64,000 bases of DNA, taken from contig MU626329.1 in assembly GCA_025603075.1 (NCBI GenBank), positions 1 to 64,000 of the forward strand. The letters are read 5' to 3'. Within the stretch, counting starts at the first letter, position 1; every line of letters starts with the position of its first letter. The translations under genes were made by a program, and so were the position numbers. This DNA is from Neoconidiobolus thromboides FSU 785. Its lineage: Eukaryota; Entomophthoromycota; Entomophthoromycetes; Entomophthorales; Neoconidiobolaceae. The notes under the pieces were generated by a model. It had not been told where the DNA came from. It did no database searches and was given only the letters and a program-made list of their open reading frames with translations. Shown in pieces: positions 45,277 to 56,229 of this stretch.

Positions 45277-47119
45277 TATATATCGTATATAAATTTTAAA
45301 AAAAGTGAAAAGTAAAAATAAAATATTTTGCTTATTTTATATTTTAAATACTTAGCGAACCTCAACTGGTTTTTTGGTCATCAAGTCATATGAACAGAAA
45401 TTTGTATCTTCACTAGAATAATTTTTAATCAAATAAGAGTACTATTATTGGAGAAAGTTATAAGCTTATTAAATTTTGATGTATAATATTACTTCATTCT
45501 ATCAGCTATTTGATATATATTATTATGCTTATAAACGAAAGTACAGCATTAATTTTACAGCAAATTTTTTAATTGTTTATACAGATTTAGAAGTAACTTA
45601 CTAATTTACTCAATTAATCTTTAAAAAAAGAAATTTGAAAATAGCCATTTTTGCACATCAAATAAATTGAATTTCGAAAATCTGGATAATATTTCATTAA
45701 AAGATCATAATAAACATTGACCATATTCACCTTAATTTTCTATCATTAAATTAAGCATTGTCATAAATTTACCAAAGCACACTAATCTAAAACCTTGAAT
45801 TCAGCTGACATGATATTGAAGTTTATTCTATTAAAGCTCACCAGTTTATCACTTTTAGTAATAAATGCAACCCATTATGTTCTTTGAAATTGAGTCATGC
45901 AATGGAGTTATCTAAATTTATATTATACAGTAGGGATATGAAATGTTAAATTTATTAAACAAGATATTATCGAAATCAAAAGAGGTGGAAGTAAATATAT
46001 AATTTTAGAAAATATACTAACTTTTTCATCTACTTTTATAATAATATTTTATTATTTTATTATATGAATTTTGAACCCATTTCAAGCATTAAATTTTAAT
46101 AATTAAAAGTTTCTATCTTTAAAATAATCAAATATTGAGAAGCACTTAAGATATATAAATATATTATTTCATAAATTATCATATTACGGTTCCTTATTAG
46201 TTCCTGCTTTTATATTTTACATAAGGTTAAGTCAATATTTTATACAATTTGTAAAATTCTAATTTCTTTTACGTTTTAGTAAATTTACCATTAATATACT
46301 TTTTTGAAATATTCTAATTTTATATATTTATCCTATATAATAAGTTATTAATAAATGTATTAATAATATAAAAATCAAGTTGAATTTATATAATCAAAAA
46401 ACTAATACAATTTGAATGAGTTTCTTAAATTGTTTCAATTTTAAAAATGGTCTAAAAGTATATATTTAAGTCCAGACTTCTAAGGTGCAAAAAGTATTAA
46501 AACATTAGTGGTTTTTTCGGCAATTACAGTTGTTCAACCTAAATAAGCCTTAACTCAATTTGATTTTTTATATTACCTGCTATTCTAATGAATATCTCTT
46601 CTCTTCATCTTTTACAGATTTATGATAAGAAATCACTGGGTAAGTTTTTAAGTAAACTAGCTTTTTAGATATTTATGAAATTTATAAAAATTATTTATAG
46701 TTTAATAAAGCCGCTTTTAAGACCCGCTACAGTCAAAATAATATATAAGCTTTGGAGTGTCAGGATTAAAATAAGGCGTGTGGGTATCTTCACTTATAAA
46801 GATTCTACAAAAGATAAAGGCTCCAATTGATCGGTACCTCACTTTTGCGTTGGATGGTACATATATTGAAAAAAAAGGTGTTTGTTGAGGGATCAGGCGG
46901 CTAGGCATAAATACTTCAGATATTAAAGCTCTATACAAATGACTCATTAGCCCTTTTCAAAAATATATCCTCATTCTATAAACTACTTACTCATAATAGT
47001 GAGTTTATTTTAAAAAAAAGATATGAGAGCGTTTATTTTAAAATCTTGAAAGGTCAAGGCCCCAAGTGTTTCATTTATCAACATAAAAAATTATATACAG
47101 AGATAACGCTCCAGGGACA
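45277..47119. other. Gene-free stretch
   Basis: No conserved gene. A 76-codon frame (46717-46947, minus) has a less AT-biased, Pro-containing sequence and may be a remnant of a retroelement or gene, but no family is recognised. The rest is AT-rich DNA. Confidence 0.4.
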
Positions 47120-47212
47120 ATATGAGGATTCATTTTTTTGATTATTCTTTCCTTTTTTATAATATAGAATTAAAAAATTGTCAGCTAAATGCTTAAATAA
47201 AAAAGATATTAC
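47120..47212 (-). mobile_element. MITE-like element, copy 19, degenerate
   Basis: Starts TATGAGGATTCATTTTTTTG and retains the order of poly-T, 'ctttcc' and a 'gtcagctaaatgcttaaat' block, but the core and right end are badly worn. Confidence 0.5.
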
Positions 47213-47494
47213 TATTTTAAAACTAAAGTTCTTGTAAAATTCGTGTAGTTTAACTTCAATTAACTTAAATTACATTGTAACCGTTTAAAATTTAATTTCC
47301 TCCTATTTTGATTAAAAAATCCTTATACAAATATAACGCCATTTGTTATCTAATTCAATAGAAATAAAGATTTGAACCGTTAGGATTATTAATGATGTTT
47401 TTTTGAAATGAACAGCTACTTACAATAATTGTTTTCAAATGATATGACTATTTTTAAAATATTAATACAGTTTAACAGTATTACACAATACAAT

Positions 47495-47600
47495 GTATGA
47501 GGATACTTTTTTAGCTAAGAATTATATCAATAACTTTTCTATTCGATAACAGGTTAAAAACAGAAGAAGCAATGAAGTCAAAGAACATGCTCATCTTATA
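47495..47600 (+). mobile_element. MITE-like element, copy 20, degenerate
   Basis: TATGAGGATAC...CATGCTCATCTTATA, with the interior order preserved (aagaatta, aataactttt, gaagcaatgaagtcaaag). The core is mutated. Confidence 0.68.
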
Positions 47601-47731
47601 GTTTAGAGTTTTTAATATAACTACCAAAACACTATAAATCAAATTAGATGATCAATAATACAAAATCATAAAAATACGTAAAAAGTAAATGTTTAAGAAA
47701 CTTTATTAAAGAAAAGAAGGGTTTAAATAAT

Positions 47732-48508
47732 CTAAAGGTCTAAATCTAAAGCTGGATAAGTCTCTTTCTTTGAGTCATCCTTCTTAGATTCGTCTTTCTT
47801 TGGTTCATCTTTCTTTGGTTCATCTTTCTTTGGTTCATCTTTCTTTGGTTCTTCTACTTTAGGTCCATCCTTTTTAGGTTCTTCTACCTTAGGTTCATCT
47901 TTTTTTGGTTCATCTTTCTTTGGTTCATCTTTCTTTGGCTCGTCTTTCTTTGGTTCATCTACTTTAGGTTCATCTTTCTTAGGTTCATCCTTTTTAGGTT
48001 CATCCTTTTTAGGTTCATCATCCTTCTTTGGTTCATCTTTCTTTGGTTCATCTTTCTTAGGTTCATCATCCTTCTTAGGTTCATCNNNNNNNNNNNNNNN
48101 NNNNNNNNNNNNNNNNNNNNNNNNNNNNNNNNNNNNNNNNNNNNNNNNNNNNNNNNNNNNNNNNNNNNNNNNNNNNNNNNNNNNNTCATCCTTCTTAGGT
48201 TCATCATCCTTCTTAGGTTCATCCTTCTTAGGTTCATCATCCTTCTTTGGTTCATCCTTCTTAGGTTCGTCATCCTTCTTTGGTTCATCTTTCTTTGGTT
48301 CATCTTTCTTTGGTTCATCTTTCTTTGGTTCATCAGGTTTACCAGTTGGACCACCAGTTCCAGCTTCACAAGTACCAGTTACAGTAGTAGTAACTTCAAC
48401 AGTTTTTACAGTACGAGTAATAGTTTCAGTAACAGTTTTACATTTTTCGGCACTGATTAAGCTAATTCCAGCTAATAAAAATAAGGCAACTGGTAAACTG
48501 TATTTCAT
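47732..48508 (-). CDS. Secreted DEPKKDE-repeat protein (contains assembly gap)
   Basis: Signal peptide at residues 1-20 (MKYSLPVALFLLAGISLISA). A short Cys-bounded Thr/Val module follows (C23 ... TVTETITRTVKTVEVTTTVTGTC46), then a long array of DEPKKDE-type units from about residue 58 to the C-terminus ESKKDDSKKETYPALDLDL. The array is highly charged and Pro-punctuated, so it is probably extended and wall-associated. A run of 100 N (48086-48185) sits inside the array. The frame is open on both sides, but the true repeat number is unknown and the 258-aa length is nominal. A TATAAAAA lies 87 bp upstream. Intronless. Function unknown beyond a likely cell-surface or secreted role. Confidence 0.8.
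   Translation of the reverse strand: MKYSLPVALFLLAGISLISAEKCKTVTETITRTVKTVEVTTTVTGTCEAGTGGPTGKPDEPKKDEPKKDEPKKDEPKKDDEPKKDEPKKDDEPKKDEPKKDDEPKKDXXXXXXXXXXXXXXXXXXXXXXXXXXXXXXXXXXDEPKKDDEPKKDEPKKDEPKKDDEPKKDEPKKDEPKKDEPKVDEPKKDEPKKDEPKKDEPKKDEPKVEEPKKDGPKVEEPKKDEPKKDEPKKDEPKKDESKKDDSKKETYPALDLDL
48086..48185. other. Assembly gap (100 N) inside the repeat array
   Basis: Exactly 100 N, a conventional placeholder length, located within a tandem coding repeat that short reads would fail to span. Confidence 0.98.
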
Positions 48509-48594
48509 TTTTTAAAGTGTTCTAAAACTTAAAAGTAATAATAAAGTGGTTTAATATAATTTAGTATAATAAAAGATTAATGGGTTTTATTTAG

Positions 48595-48602
48595 TTTTTA
48601 TA
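48595..48602 (-). promoter_or_regulatory. Probable TATA box of the DEPKKDE protein gene
   Basis: TATAAAAA on the minus strand, 87 bp before the ATG. The same motif at similar distance precedes the CAP and ML genes. Confidence 0.45.
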
Positions 48603-48648
48603 TTATTTGATATCCTATTGATCTTCTATCGTATATTTTGAAAATTAA

Positions 48649-48689
48649 TTCTTTAACTGAGATTTTCTTTAACTGAGATTTTCTTTAAC
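48649..48689. repeat. Tandem 16-bp repeat, 2.5 units
   Basis: TTCTTTAACTGAGATT repeated twice plus a partial third unit, about 140 bp upstream of the DEPKKDE gene start; possibly a repeated upstream site. Confidence 0.85.
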
Positions 48690-49256
48690 GTTTAAAGTTT
48701 CTTCCAAGTTTTCTACCTTTCAGTTGATATTCACTTTAAATTAAGATTTTTATAACTCCATAATGGTCATCAATTTCACCATTTTGATCTCTTTTGATCA
48801 ACTATTAAAGAAGACTATGATAAAATATAATATTAAACTCGGAATTAATTAATGTTAATTTTATAAAATATAAAGATAAAACAAATAATGAAAACGATAA
48901 ACTTGGCTTATCATTAAACTTCGGTAAAAATAGGAATTAAATAATAATAAAAAATTGTAATTTTAGTTTTTCTTGTCATCTTCTTTTTTTAAATTTAATT
49001 TTATTATTACAAGTATTACTTTAACATTTTGTTTTTTTCCTTATTCAATTACTTACTAGTATTATTATTATAGGTAGCTGGTGCTGCTTTTGGTTGATCC
49101 ACAAATACTTATTACACTAGCTTTTGATCAAGCTAAATATTACCTACCTTGTAGATTGAATCACAAGAAGCTAGTTAGAAACTAAAAATATAATATGTAT
49201 TACTTTATAGCATTATAATTTAACTTCATACTAATATAGTTTTGTTTTTAGAATAA

Positions 49257-50789
49257 ATGTACACCAATACCATAAATTTAATATTGATAGCTGCCATTCT
49301 GGGGAATGTAAATTCAGTAGTCCCAGATACAGAAACTAATAATGTTAGAAAAATACATCGTCATATAAGATATGGTTGTCATCCATACACTGAAACAAGT
49401 ACTATTGATTATACTGCTACCAATACCATAACAAGAACCGTTCCAGCTTCTAATTGTAAACCATGTACTAAAACCACTCTTACTTCTATTATACCAAAAA
49501 CAACTACTGAATATTATACCTCCACTAAATATCCAGAAGATTGCTCTCCACCTTGTATTAAGAGTATTACTAGATTTAATGATGTAACTATCACTAAAAC
49601 AATGACTGAAACTCTTCCTCCTCAACCACGTACTTATACTGAGTATGTTGATTATACTGTTAGTAAAACAAAAACGGTTACTTTACCTGCAGCTACTAAG
49701 ACAAAAACCATGTATAATGATGTAACTCATACGATTACTAATGTTAAGACGGTAGCGCCTGAGGCCAAGACAGAAACCAAATATGTAGACTTAACAAAGA
49801 CCCAAACAAAGACAAAAACGGTACCAGCAGCTGAAAAAACAGAAACAGAATATGTGGATATTACTACTACTGTAATCAAAACAAAGACGGAAGTACCAGG
49901 AGCACAAACTGAAACTAAGTATATTGATTTAGTTGTAACTAACGTTGTAACTAAAGTATTACCACCGATCACGGCAACCGAAACTAGTTACGTTGATGTG
50001 ACTCATACCAACACTATAACTAAGGAGTTACCTCCACCTATTGGAACGGAAACTACTTATTATGATGTGATTCACACCAATACAGTTACCAAGGAGCTAC
50101 CAGCACCTACCGCAACTGAGACTAGTTACTATGATGTAACTCATACTAATACCGTTACTAAAGAGCTACCTCCAGTAACTGAAACTGAGACCAATTATGT
50201 TGATATAACTGAAACTAAGATACAAACTAAGACCATTGAACCAAATCCAAGTTCAACCACTGTTTATGTTGATTTAACAGCTACAGTAACTACCACAAAG
50301 ACAGAAATACCTGGGGCTCAAACAGAAACCAAATATGTTGATTATACTCATACCAATATAGTAACTAAAGAACTACCTGCAAAAACTGAAACGGAAACTA
50401 CATATCTTGATGTGACTCATACCAATACAGTAACTGAAAAGTTGCCAGAGATTACTTATACCGATATTAAATATATTGATTTAACAACTACCAAAACCGT
50501 TACTGAATCACTTAATGCACCCATAGCTACTGCTACTGAAACTGTATCATTAACAGCTACTTCCACATTAACTAAGACTGTTTATCCAAAGGTTACTGTC
50601 ACTAATACTATACCGATTACAAAAACGGAAACTGAAAGAGTGACTGTTTATCCAACTGAAACCCGAACTGTTACTGAAGATGTTACGTATACTAAAACAA
50701 GAACAGAATCGGTTGTACCAACTACTTGTACTCCTATAAAGAGATATTATGATGATGTTCCACTTTATGAGTATAACTTTGATGAATAA
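49257..50789 (+). CDS. Secreted Thr-rich protein of about fourteen 22-residue repeats
   Basis: 510 aa, intronless. Signal peptide at residues 1-20 (MYTNTINLILIAAILGNVNS). A Cys-containing N-terminal part follows (to about residue 125), then about 14 tandem units of roughly 22 residues of the type TETxYxDVTHTNTVTKELPA, with alternating Thr suggesting extended beta strands and possible O-mannosylation. There is no Cys in the repeat region. The end is CTPIKRYYDDVPLYEYNFDE, without a GPI signal. It is probably a cell-wall, spore-surface or adhesin-like protein; this is inferred from composition, since no named domain is visible. It shares the Thr/Val style of module with the proteins at 47732 and 56230, and lies head to head with the former. 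Confidence 0.82.
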   Translation: MYTNTINLILIAAILGNVNSVVPDTETNNVRKIHRHIRYGCHPYTETSTIDYTATNTITRTVPASNCKPCTKTTLTSIIPKTTTEYYTSTKYPEDCSPPCIKSITRFNDVTITKTMTETLPPQPRTYTEYVDYTVSKTKTVTLPAATKTKTMYNDVTHTITNVKTVAPEAKTETKYVDLTKTQTKTKTVPAAEKTETEYVDITTTVIKTKTEVPGAQTETKYIDLVVTNVVTKVLPPITATETSYVDVTHTNTITKELPPPIGTETTYYDVIHTNTVTKELPAPTATETSYYDVTHTNTVTKELPPVTETETNYVDITETKIQTKTIEPNPSSTTVYVDLTATVTTTKTEIPGAQTETKYVDYTHTNIVTKELPAKTETETTYLDVTHTNTVTEKLPEITYTDIKYIDLTTTKTVTESLNAPIATATETVSLTATSTLTKTVYPKVTVTNTIPITKTETERVTVYPTETRTVTEDVTYTKTRTESVVPTTCTPIKRYYDDVPLYEYNFDE

Positions 50790-51688
50790 GTCAGTTTATA
50801 GTCGAATAATTTTTTAGATCTTAAGTGATTCTTGTTTCCCTTTGCTCAAACCTCTCTTGGTCTTTGACTACTAGTTTTTTTTATCCTCCTCCCCTACACT
50901 TTGATATTATTATGGTCTCTTTTATTTCAAATATATTTTTATTTATTAGCTTAGCTAGATTGTTTATTATTTTCTAATCTTTTGTTGGTTAGCATGTTAT
51001 TATAATAGATAATATTATGTTATATTTATTAAACTCATAATTTATAATAGTTACCATCATGCTATATCACTAGGACCATCTATTATTATTATAGATAGTG
51101 TCATACTGTATTAAATTTATACATTATTATATCATTTCTAGCTAGGTTGATCTCTTAAGATAGCTATTAATGCAATTAGATGATTTAAAAGTATAATGAT
51201 AATTAATAATATGAATGATAAATTTACTCATTTAAAAAACGAAATAACGATTTTTTGTTAATTTTAAATAAAATTTAAATAAATTTAATAAAAAATTCAA
51301 AAATCACTAGATTGTTGCAATAATTTAAAATATAAAATATAATTTTTGTCAAATATTAGACTACAAGCGTTCATTCTAAAATATTATAACTTTAAATAAC
51401 GTTACGTTTGATAAAAAAGGGGCTTCAGAATACCTTAAACAGCCTTATATTTGAATATTTTTTCTTATATCTGTTGTAAAAGATTAAACCTACTGATAAG
51501 ATTTCGATTTTATATCTAAAGAAACAATCAAAAAAAAGTAAATAGCTATTCCTATATACTCGTAATAAAAATAAATTTAACACATGAGCCCAGCTCATAG
51601 CCTACCTGATATCGAGAAGATTGCATCCTACTAGTTATACTGGATGGATATATTTATTAAAATACATTTATTGATAGAGACTAAAAAT
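50790..51688. other. Gene-free stretch
   Basis: 3' region of the Thr-rich gene followed by AT-rich DNA with no recognised feature up to tRNA-Asp. Confidence 0.5.
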
Positions 51689-51760
51689 CTCTCGAGCGGG
51701 GAATTGAACCCCGGTCTCCCGCGTGACAGGCGGGGATACTCACCACTATACTACCCGAGA
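51689..51760 (-). tRNA. tRNA-Asp (GTC)
   Basis: 72 nt. The acceptor TCTCGGG pairs with CTCGAGA (one wobble). The anticodon arm is CCCGC-CTGTCAC-GCGGG with anticodon GTC, and the T arm is CGGGG-TTCAATT-CCCCG. No intron. Confidence 0.96.
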
Positions 51761-51929
51761 CTTTATATTCTGTTGCTAAAAAATATATATAACATTTTTG
51801 ATTTGTTATAATATCAAAACGAAACCACCTGAAGTAGAAAGTTTATGACAGATTCTATCTGACAATTTTAAGTCTCACGTTTTCTATAACAAACGTAGAA
51901 TTCAGTAGCAATAGATACAAAACTATAAA

Positions 51930-52020
51930 TTTAGGGATGTATTTTTGTGCTTGAATTTTATTAACAATTTTTCCACTCAAATAGCGCTTGAAATGATAGT
52001 CAAAAAAAACATTCCCATTT
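51930..52020 (+). mobile_element. MITE-like element, copy 21
   Basis: GGGATG...CATTCCC flanked on both sides by ATTTA, a likely target duplication. The core CTCAAATAGCGCTTGAAA is present, with a short deletion to its right. It lies 170 bp from tRNA-Asp. Confidence 0.87.
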
Positions 52021-52631
52021 ATATCATATTTTCAATCACACACTTTTTGCCCATCAAAAAATAATAAATTATGTCCGTGACTGTATTTTTATAGAAATAA
52101 GAATATGAATTTTATGCATAGTTTAAAAAGAACAAATAATCGGTATATCTAAACCAATATTAGCGCTTATGTACATCTTTGTCTCTTTAAACTAAGTATT
52201 TAAGCTATAGTTATTAGATATATGTATGCTACACCTTTATAGTGAATGAAAGCTGATCAAGAGTTTAGGCTAAAATTCAAATTAAATCCCAACTCAATGG
52301 AAAGGGATACTGTTCTGAGGTCAACCGCTAATTCATTGATTTATGAAGTTAAGAAATGAAATGTAAAGCTTATTTTATAGGATTTTTTGAACATCATCTA
52401 CACAATAGCTTTTTGCATGTTTTTGGTGTAAATGTTTTTGATGTAAACATTTCAATATATTAAAAAGCTATTCTTAGTATTATATTTGAAAATACATAAT
52501 CACAGTTTTATAATTTTATTTAAATCAAAATACAACTAAACACAATGGGTCAAACAACTCAATGAAGTATGGTATTTGAATAATGAAATATTAAAGATTA
52601 AAAAAAAGTTAGTTTATTTTAATACATAAAA

Positions 52632-53678
52632 TTAATTATAAAAACACAAGCCAAGGCAGGTTCGAATATCAGATACAAAACATTCAATTTTAAAAGAAAG
52701 ATGGCGTCTAGATGGTTCATGAGATAATAAGACAAAGAGTGCATTGACTAACCCACAACATGTTAATAAAAGATTAGAACCAGAAATGGCAGTGAGATCA
52801 AAAGTAAAATTATAGGTACCCATTAGGATTAAATTAGTAACATTTAAAAATATATCTGGCATTAGACAAACAGAATAAGCAAAAATTGCTCCTATAAGCT
52901 TTAATGTTGTGATTAACTTTTGTTTCCTTACTGCTTTCTTTTGCGATTTGTAGTCATCTACAATGTTAGTCCCGGCTTCATAGTATTGGGAACTATCTTG
53001 GCTATTGATTACTTTAATACTGGACTTGATTTGTGCTTTTAGAATTATATCTCCAGAAGATGAAATGATCTCATAATATTCATTAGTCATATTAAAATAT
53101 GAAAAAGCAATAATTATTAAAGAAAGGATTACACGGATAATATAATTTGAAAGCCATACATAATAATATATCTTAAATACCTTATATGAAGAATCTGGGT
53201 TGTCACCAGGTATACATATCAAGCCACTAACTGACCATTTATAAAATCCGTTATGTAAATATACAACTGCGAATATGAGGTTTGTAAAAAAAGAAAAAGA
53301 AGCAATAGAATACCATATAAATCCATTGATATTTTTCCTCTTACAAATACTCAAATACCTCATAAAACTTAAAATCGCTACCAATTCGACACAAGAAAGG
53401 AATACAGTCAAGTTGACTGTTGAATCATAAGGGCACCACCATGATGGCTGTGGATTTAATTTATTTGTAATCACAAGGTAATCTATATTAATCAAAATTG
53501 CTCTTACAATATTATGAACATAAAAATATATATCGATCAATGATATAACTAGAATTAGTATTAGGTCAATGCTCTTTAGCTTTAACCCAAAGCTTACTAC
53601 CCCGCCTACAATTAAGTTCAATATTAACCCTACTATTGAAATTATAAGCTGAATTATATGCGCTATACTTAAGCCCAT
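52632..53678 (-). CDS. Class A GPCR-like receptor, group B (B5)
   Basis: Intronless, 348 aa. Asn21, Asp49, Cys82 (WWCPYDSTVN), Arg107-Tyr108 (LSFMRYLSIC), Cys155, Cys271-x-x-Pro274, helix 7 CGLVNALFVLLSHEPSRRHL. The tail (ECFVSDIRTCLGLCFYN) closely resembles that of B1, and the inner-loop SSQYYEAG matches B1 and B2. It is therefore a B1/B2-type gene although 16 kb away and inverted. Intact. Confidence 0.88.
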   Translation of the reverse strand: MGLSIAHIIQLIISIVGLILNLIVGGVVSFGLKLKSIDLILILVISLIDIYFYVHNIVRAILINIDYLVITNKLNPQPSWWCPYDSTVNLTVFLSCVELVAILSFMRYLSICKRKNINGFIWYSIASFSFFTNLIFAVVYLHNGFYKWSVSGLICIPGDNPDSSYKVFKIYYYVWLSNYIIRVILSLIIIAFSYFNMTNEYYEIISSSGDIILKAQIKSSIKVINSQDSSQYYEAGTNIVDDYKSQKKAVRKQKLITTLKLIGAIFAYSVCLMPDIFLNVTNLILMGTYNFTFDLTAISGSNLLLTCCGLVNALFVLLSHEPSRRHLSFKIECFVSDIRTCLGLCFYN

Positions 53679-56143
53679 TTCTTTTCTTACTTATACAATT
53701 AGAGTTATAGGCTAAAATATAATACTGAATATGTTATAAATGATTGTTTTATATTTAAAAGTTTACAAAAAATAGCAAAAGAAGCTTTTGATAGAGTTAA
53801 TGTTTTTATATCATATAATATGTTTTAATTGTGCTTGTAATGTAATCGAATTAGAAAATATTTGGAACTTAATAAATTGCTTAATTCACATGAGTTATGA
53901 CTGGGCTATATATATTTATTAACAGTTTAAAGCATAAATGTGTATAAGATGACCTTATGCATATATCTAATTCTAAAAATAAAGTAATTTTGGATATTAT
54001 TTTCATGCTTTTCAAAAAAACACATTCAATTATTATTGTATCGCTCCTCTCTTTTTTGCTTTAAAGGTAAAGAAAAACATAAATGATAATAATGGCTAGA
54101 GCCTTATTTAATTCAATATCAAATGAACATTTCAGGTACTATATCAAATATTTTTAAAAATCCTGGATTACAAAAAGCATGTATAAATTGTCTAGAATAC
54201 CATAAAACTAAATACATAAATTTACATTAAACTAAAAAGAACATGACTTATCCATAATTGAGGTTTAATTTTTATAGAACTATTAAGTGTAAAGATAGGT
54301 TATTTTTTTAAATTATTTGATTGATGCTGAAATTTTATTTTTTGCTCGATCACATATTTAGGACTGACCTTATTTTAGGACGACAATGTGTTTTCATTTA
54401 TTATTTTGATTCCTTCTATTATCAACGATAGTGTAATTTCAAGATGTACATAATATACCAAAAAGCTCATTCAAAATTGAGTTATCAAGTTATTAAATAA
54501 GCAAAGTCATAACAATATGCCATCTATACCATTTAATAGCCTGCCATACATAATTTAAATTATTTAGCCTTTTTTACTGTCTTCCTGAGACGAATTATGG
54601 GGTACTAAATAAAATTAAAGATAAATTATACACTTGTCATAATCATAGTCGTTTTAAAATGAACTAACATAAAATTTTAATATCTCATTTGTGTAGTGGA
54701 TTGATTTATGAAACCAATACATGGTTCTAATCTAATATTACAAAACAGTCTTCCTTTATCATTTGAATTTAACATTATCATAAGACTTTATGTAAAATGT
54801 GTAATAAAGAGGTGATTTATTGCTATAGCCATATGAGTATGTGTTTTTTTGTTTAAATTTTACTGATAGCCTTTCCACTCAAATAGCGTTTAAAAATAGA
54901 AAAAGTGATGAAACCAGAAAAATATCCACATAAAAAATTAGGATTTTCTGTTAGGTTAATTCTCTTAAGTATGATATTTATTCTTTTGTATGTAATTTTA
55001 TGTCTTGAATTTAACTTTAGATTTTTATTTGTAAACTGTCTAAAAAACTTATAGAATCATTAAACACTATTTTCTAAAATATATATAGCGCTTAAATAGG
55101 ATTTTAGGATATTTTTATATTTTTATCCTTGAAAGAACCAAACGACTCCTAGGTGGTTATTGAAAAATGAAAATAACAAAAGCAGTAGAGAGGAGAGGAG
55201 AGCTACAAAACAAGGAATTTTCGCTCTGTAGCATTATATGAACAATTCATGAAGGAGGTTGAAATTGAATAAAAAATCTCATTTTTGAAATTATAGCTTA
55301 TATTTAATAATAATACAATTATATCGATTATAATTAAATTAAGTGTCATTTCAGCAATTTTTAAGTTAAATCACAGTATAATTTTTAAATTTTGATTACT
55401 ATAATTGTTTTTGCACTGCACTTTCCAAACTATTTTTTGGGCGATTGTATTATATTGGGCAATTATTTTTGACGAGAAATCTAAAGATTTTAAAAAGGTG
55501 CAAAGATTACTGTTACACAAAAGAGTTCGCTGTAGAAGACTTTATTTTAAATATAGTTTTATAACGACTATTTTGGTTTGGTAATAGCTACATGCAGAAG
55601 TTAAAATTCATAGTCATAATACTCAAAGCTTATTTTTAGCCCTTTCCTTTGGATTATTATATAAATAAAAAGATAGATTAAAAATAAACAGTTTTAATAC
55701 CTCTCCTGTAAAACCCGAAAAAGGTTAAAGTAAATTCTATTGTATCCTTAATTTGCTTTTTTTAATAAAATACTTCTATAAGACTTTTTGACATTTAAAA
55801 ATAGGGGTGATCTGGGAACTTAGAATAAATTTTGTGTAGTGAATTGAAAGTTAAAGTATGGTTATGTTGTACAAATCAAGTACTTTGAAAAAAATTAAGA
55901 ATGATGCAACTTAAAAAATTAAATTAACTTTTTGTGAATTTTAGGAATATACTAAATTATTATTCGTAGAAAATCCAATTTTAAAGCTTGGATTAATATA
56001 ATATATTTAATTCCATAATACACTAAAATAACCCGGGAGCCTAAAGTATACCAAAAAAATGTTATTCTTCTATCCTAGAAACAGGTGACGAAATTAAAAA
56101 TAGACCAGGTACTTAAAGGTGGGAGGTTAAACCGAAGTTAAGG
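53679..56143. other. Gene-free stretch with one MITE
   Basis: Holds MITE copy 22 at 54831-54931. A purine-rich run near 55185 ('agagaggagaggagagct') is the only other oddity. No open frame of note. The right end is the promoter region of the CAP gene. Confidence 0.5.
54831..54931 (+). mobile_element. MITE-like element, copy 22
   Basis: ATATGAGTATG...TATCCACAT, core CTCAAATAGCGTTTAAAA. Confidence 0.86.
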
Positions 56144-56151
56144 TATAAATA
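56144..56151 (+). promoter_or_regulatory. Probable TATA box of the CAP-domain gene
   Basis: TATAAATA, 79 bp before the ATG, in a locally GC-richer stretch where it stands out. Confidence 0.55.
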
Positions 56152-56229
56152 CTCCAGGATTGCATCTAAAACAAAATAACTCATTTGGTTCTCTTTATAC
56201 AATTACGTTGATATCCATCTCATAGCAAA

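Noticed and set aside
46717-46947. 76-aa ORF with less AT-biased sequence
   Set aside because: Could be a retroelement remnant, but no recognisable motif; not called as a gene.
47959-48369. RRMNLRRM-repeat ORF on the minus strand
   Set aside because: Out-of-frame reading of the DEPKKDE repeat array; no signal peptide or start context of its own.
49727-49972. Minus-strand ORFs at 49314-49625 and 49727-49972
   Set aside because: Antisense shadows of the Thr-rich repeat protein.
4776-53678. Receptors as microbial or animal opsins
   Set aside because: No Lys is present in helix 7 at a retinal-binding position in any copy, and the helix 3 / outer-loop Cys pair and CxxP point to class A GPCR-like proteins instead.
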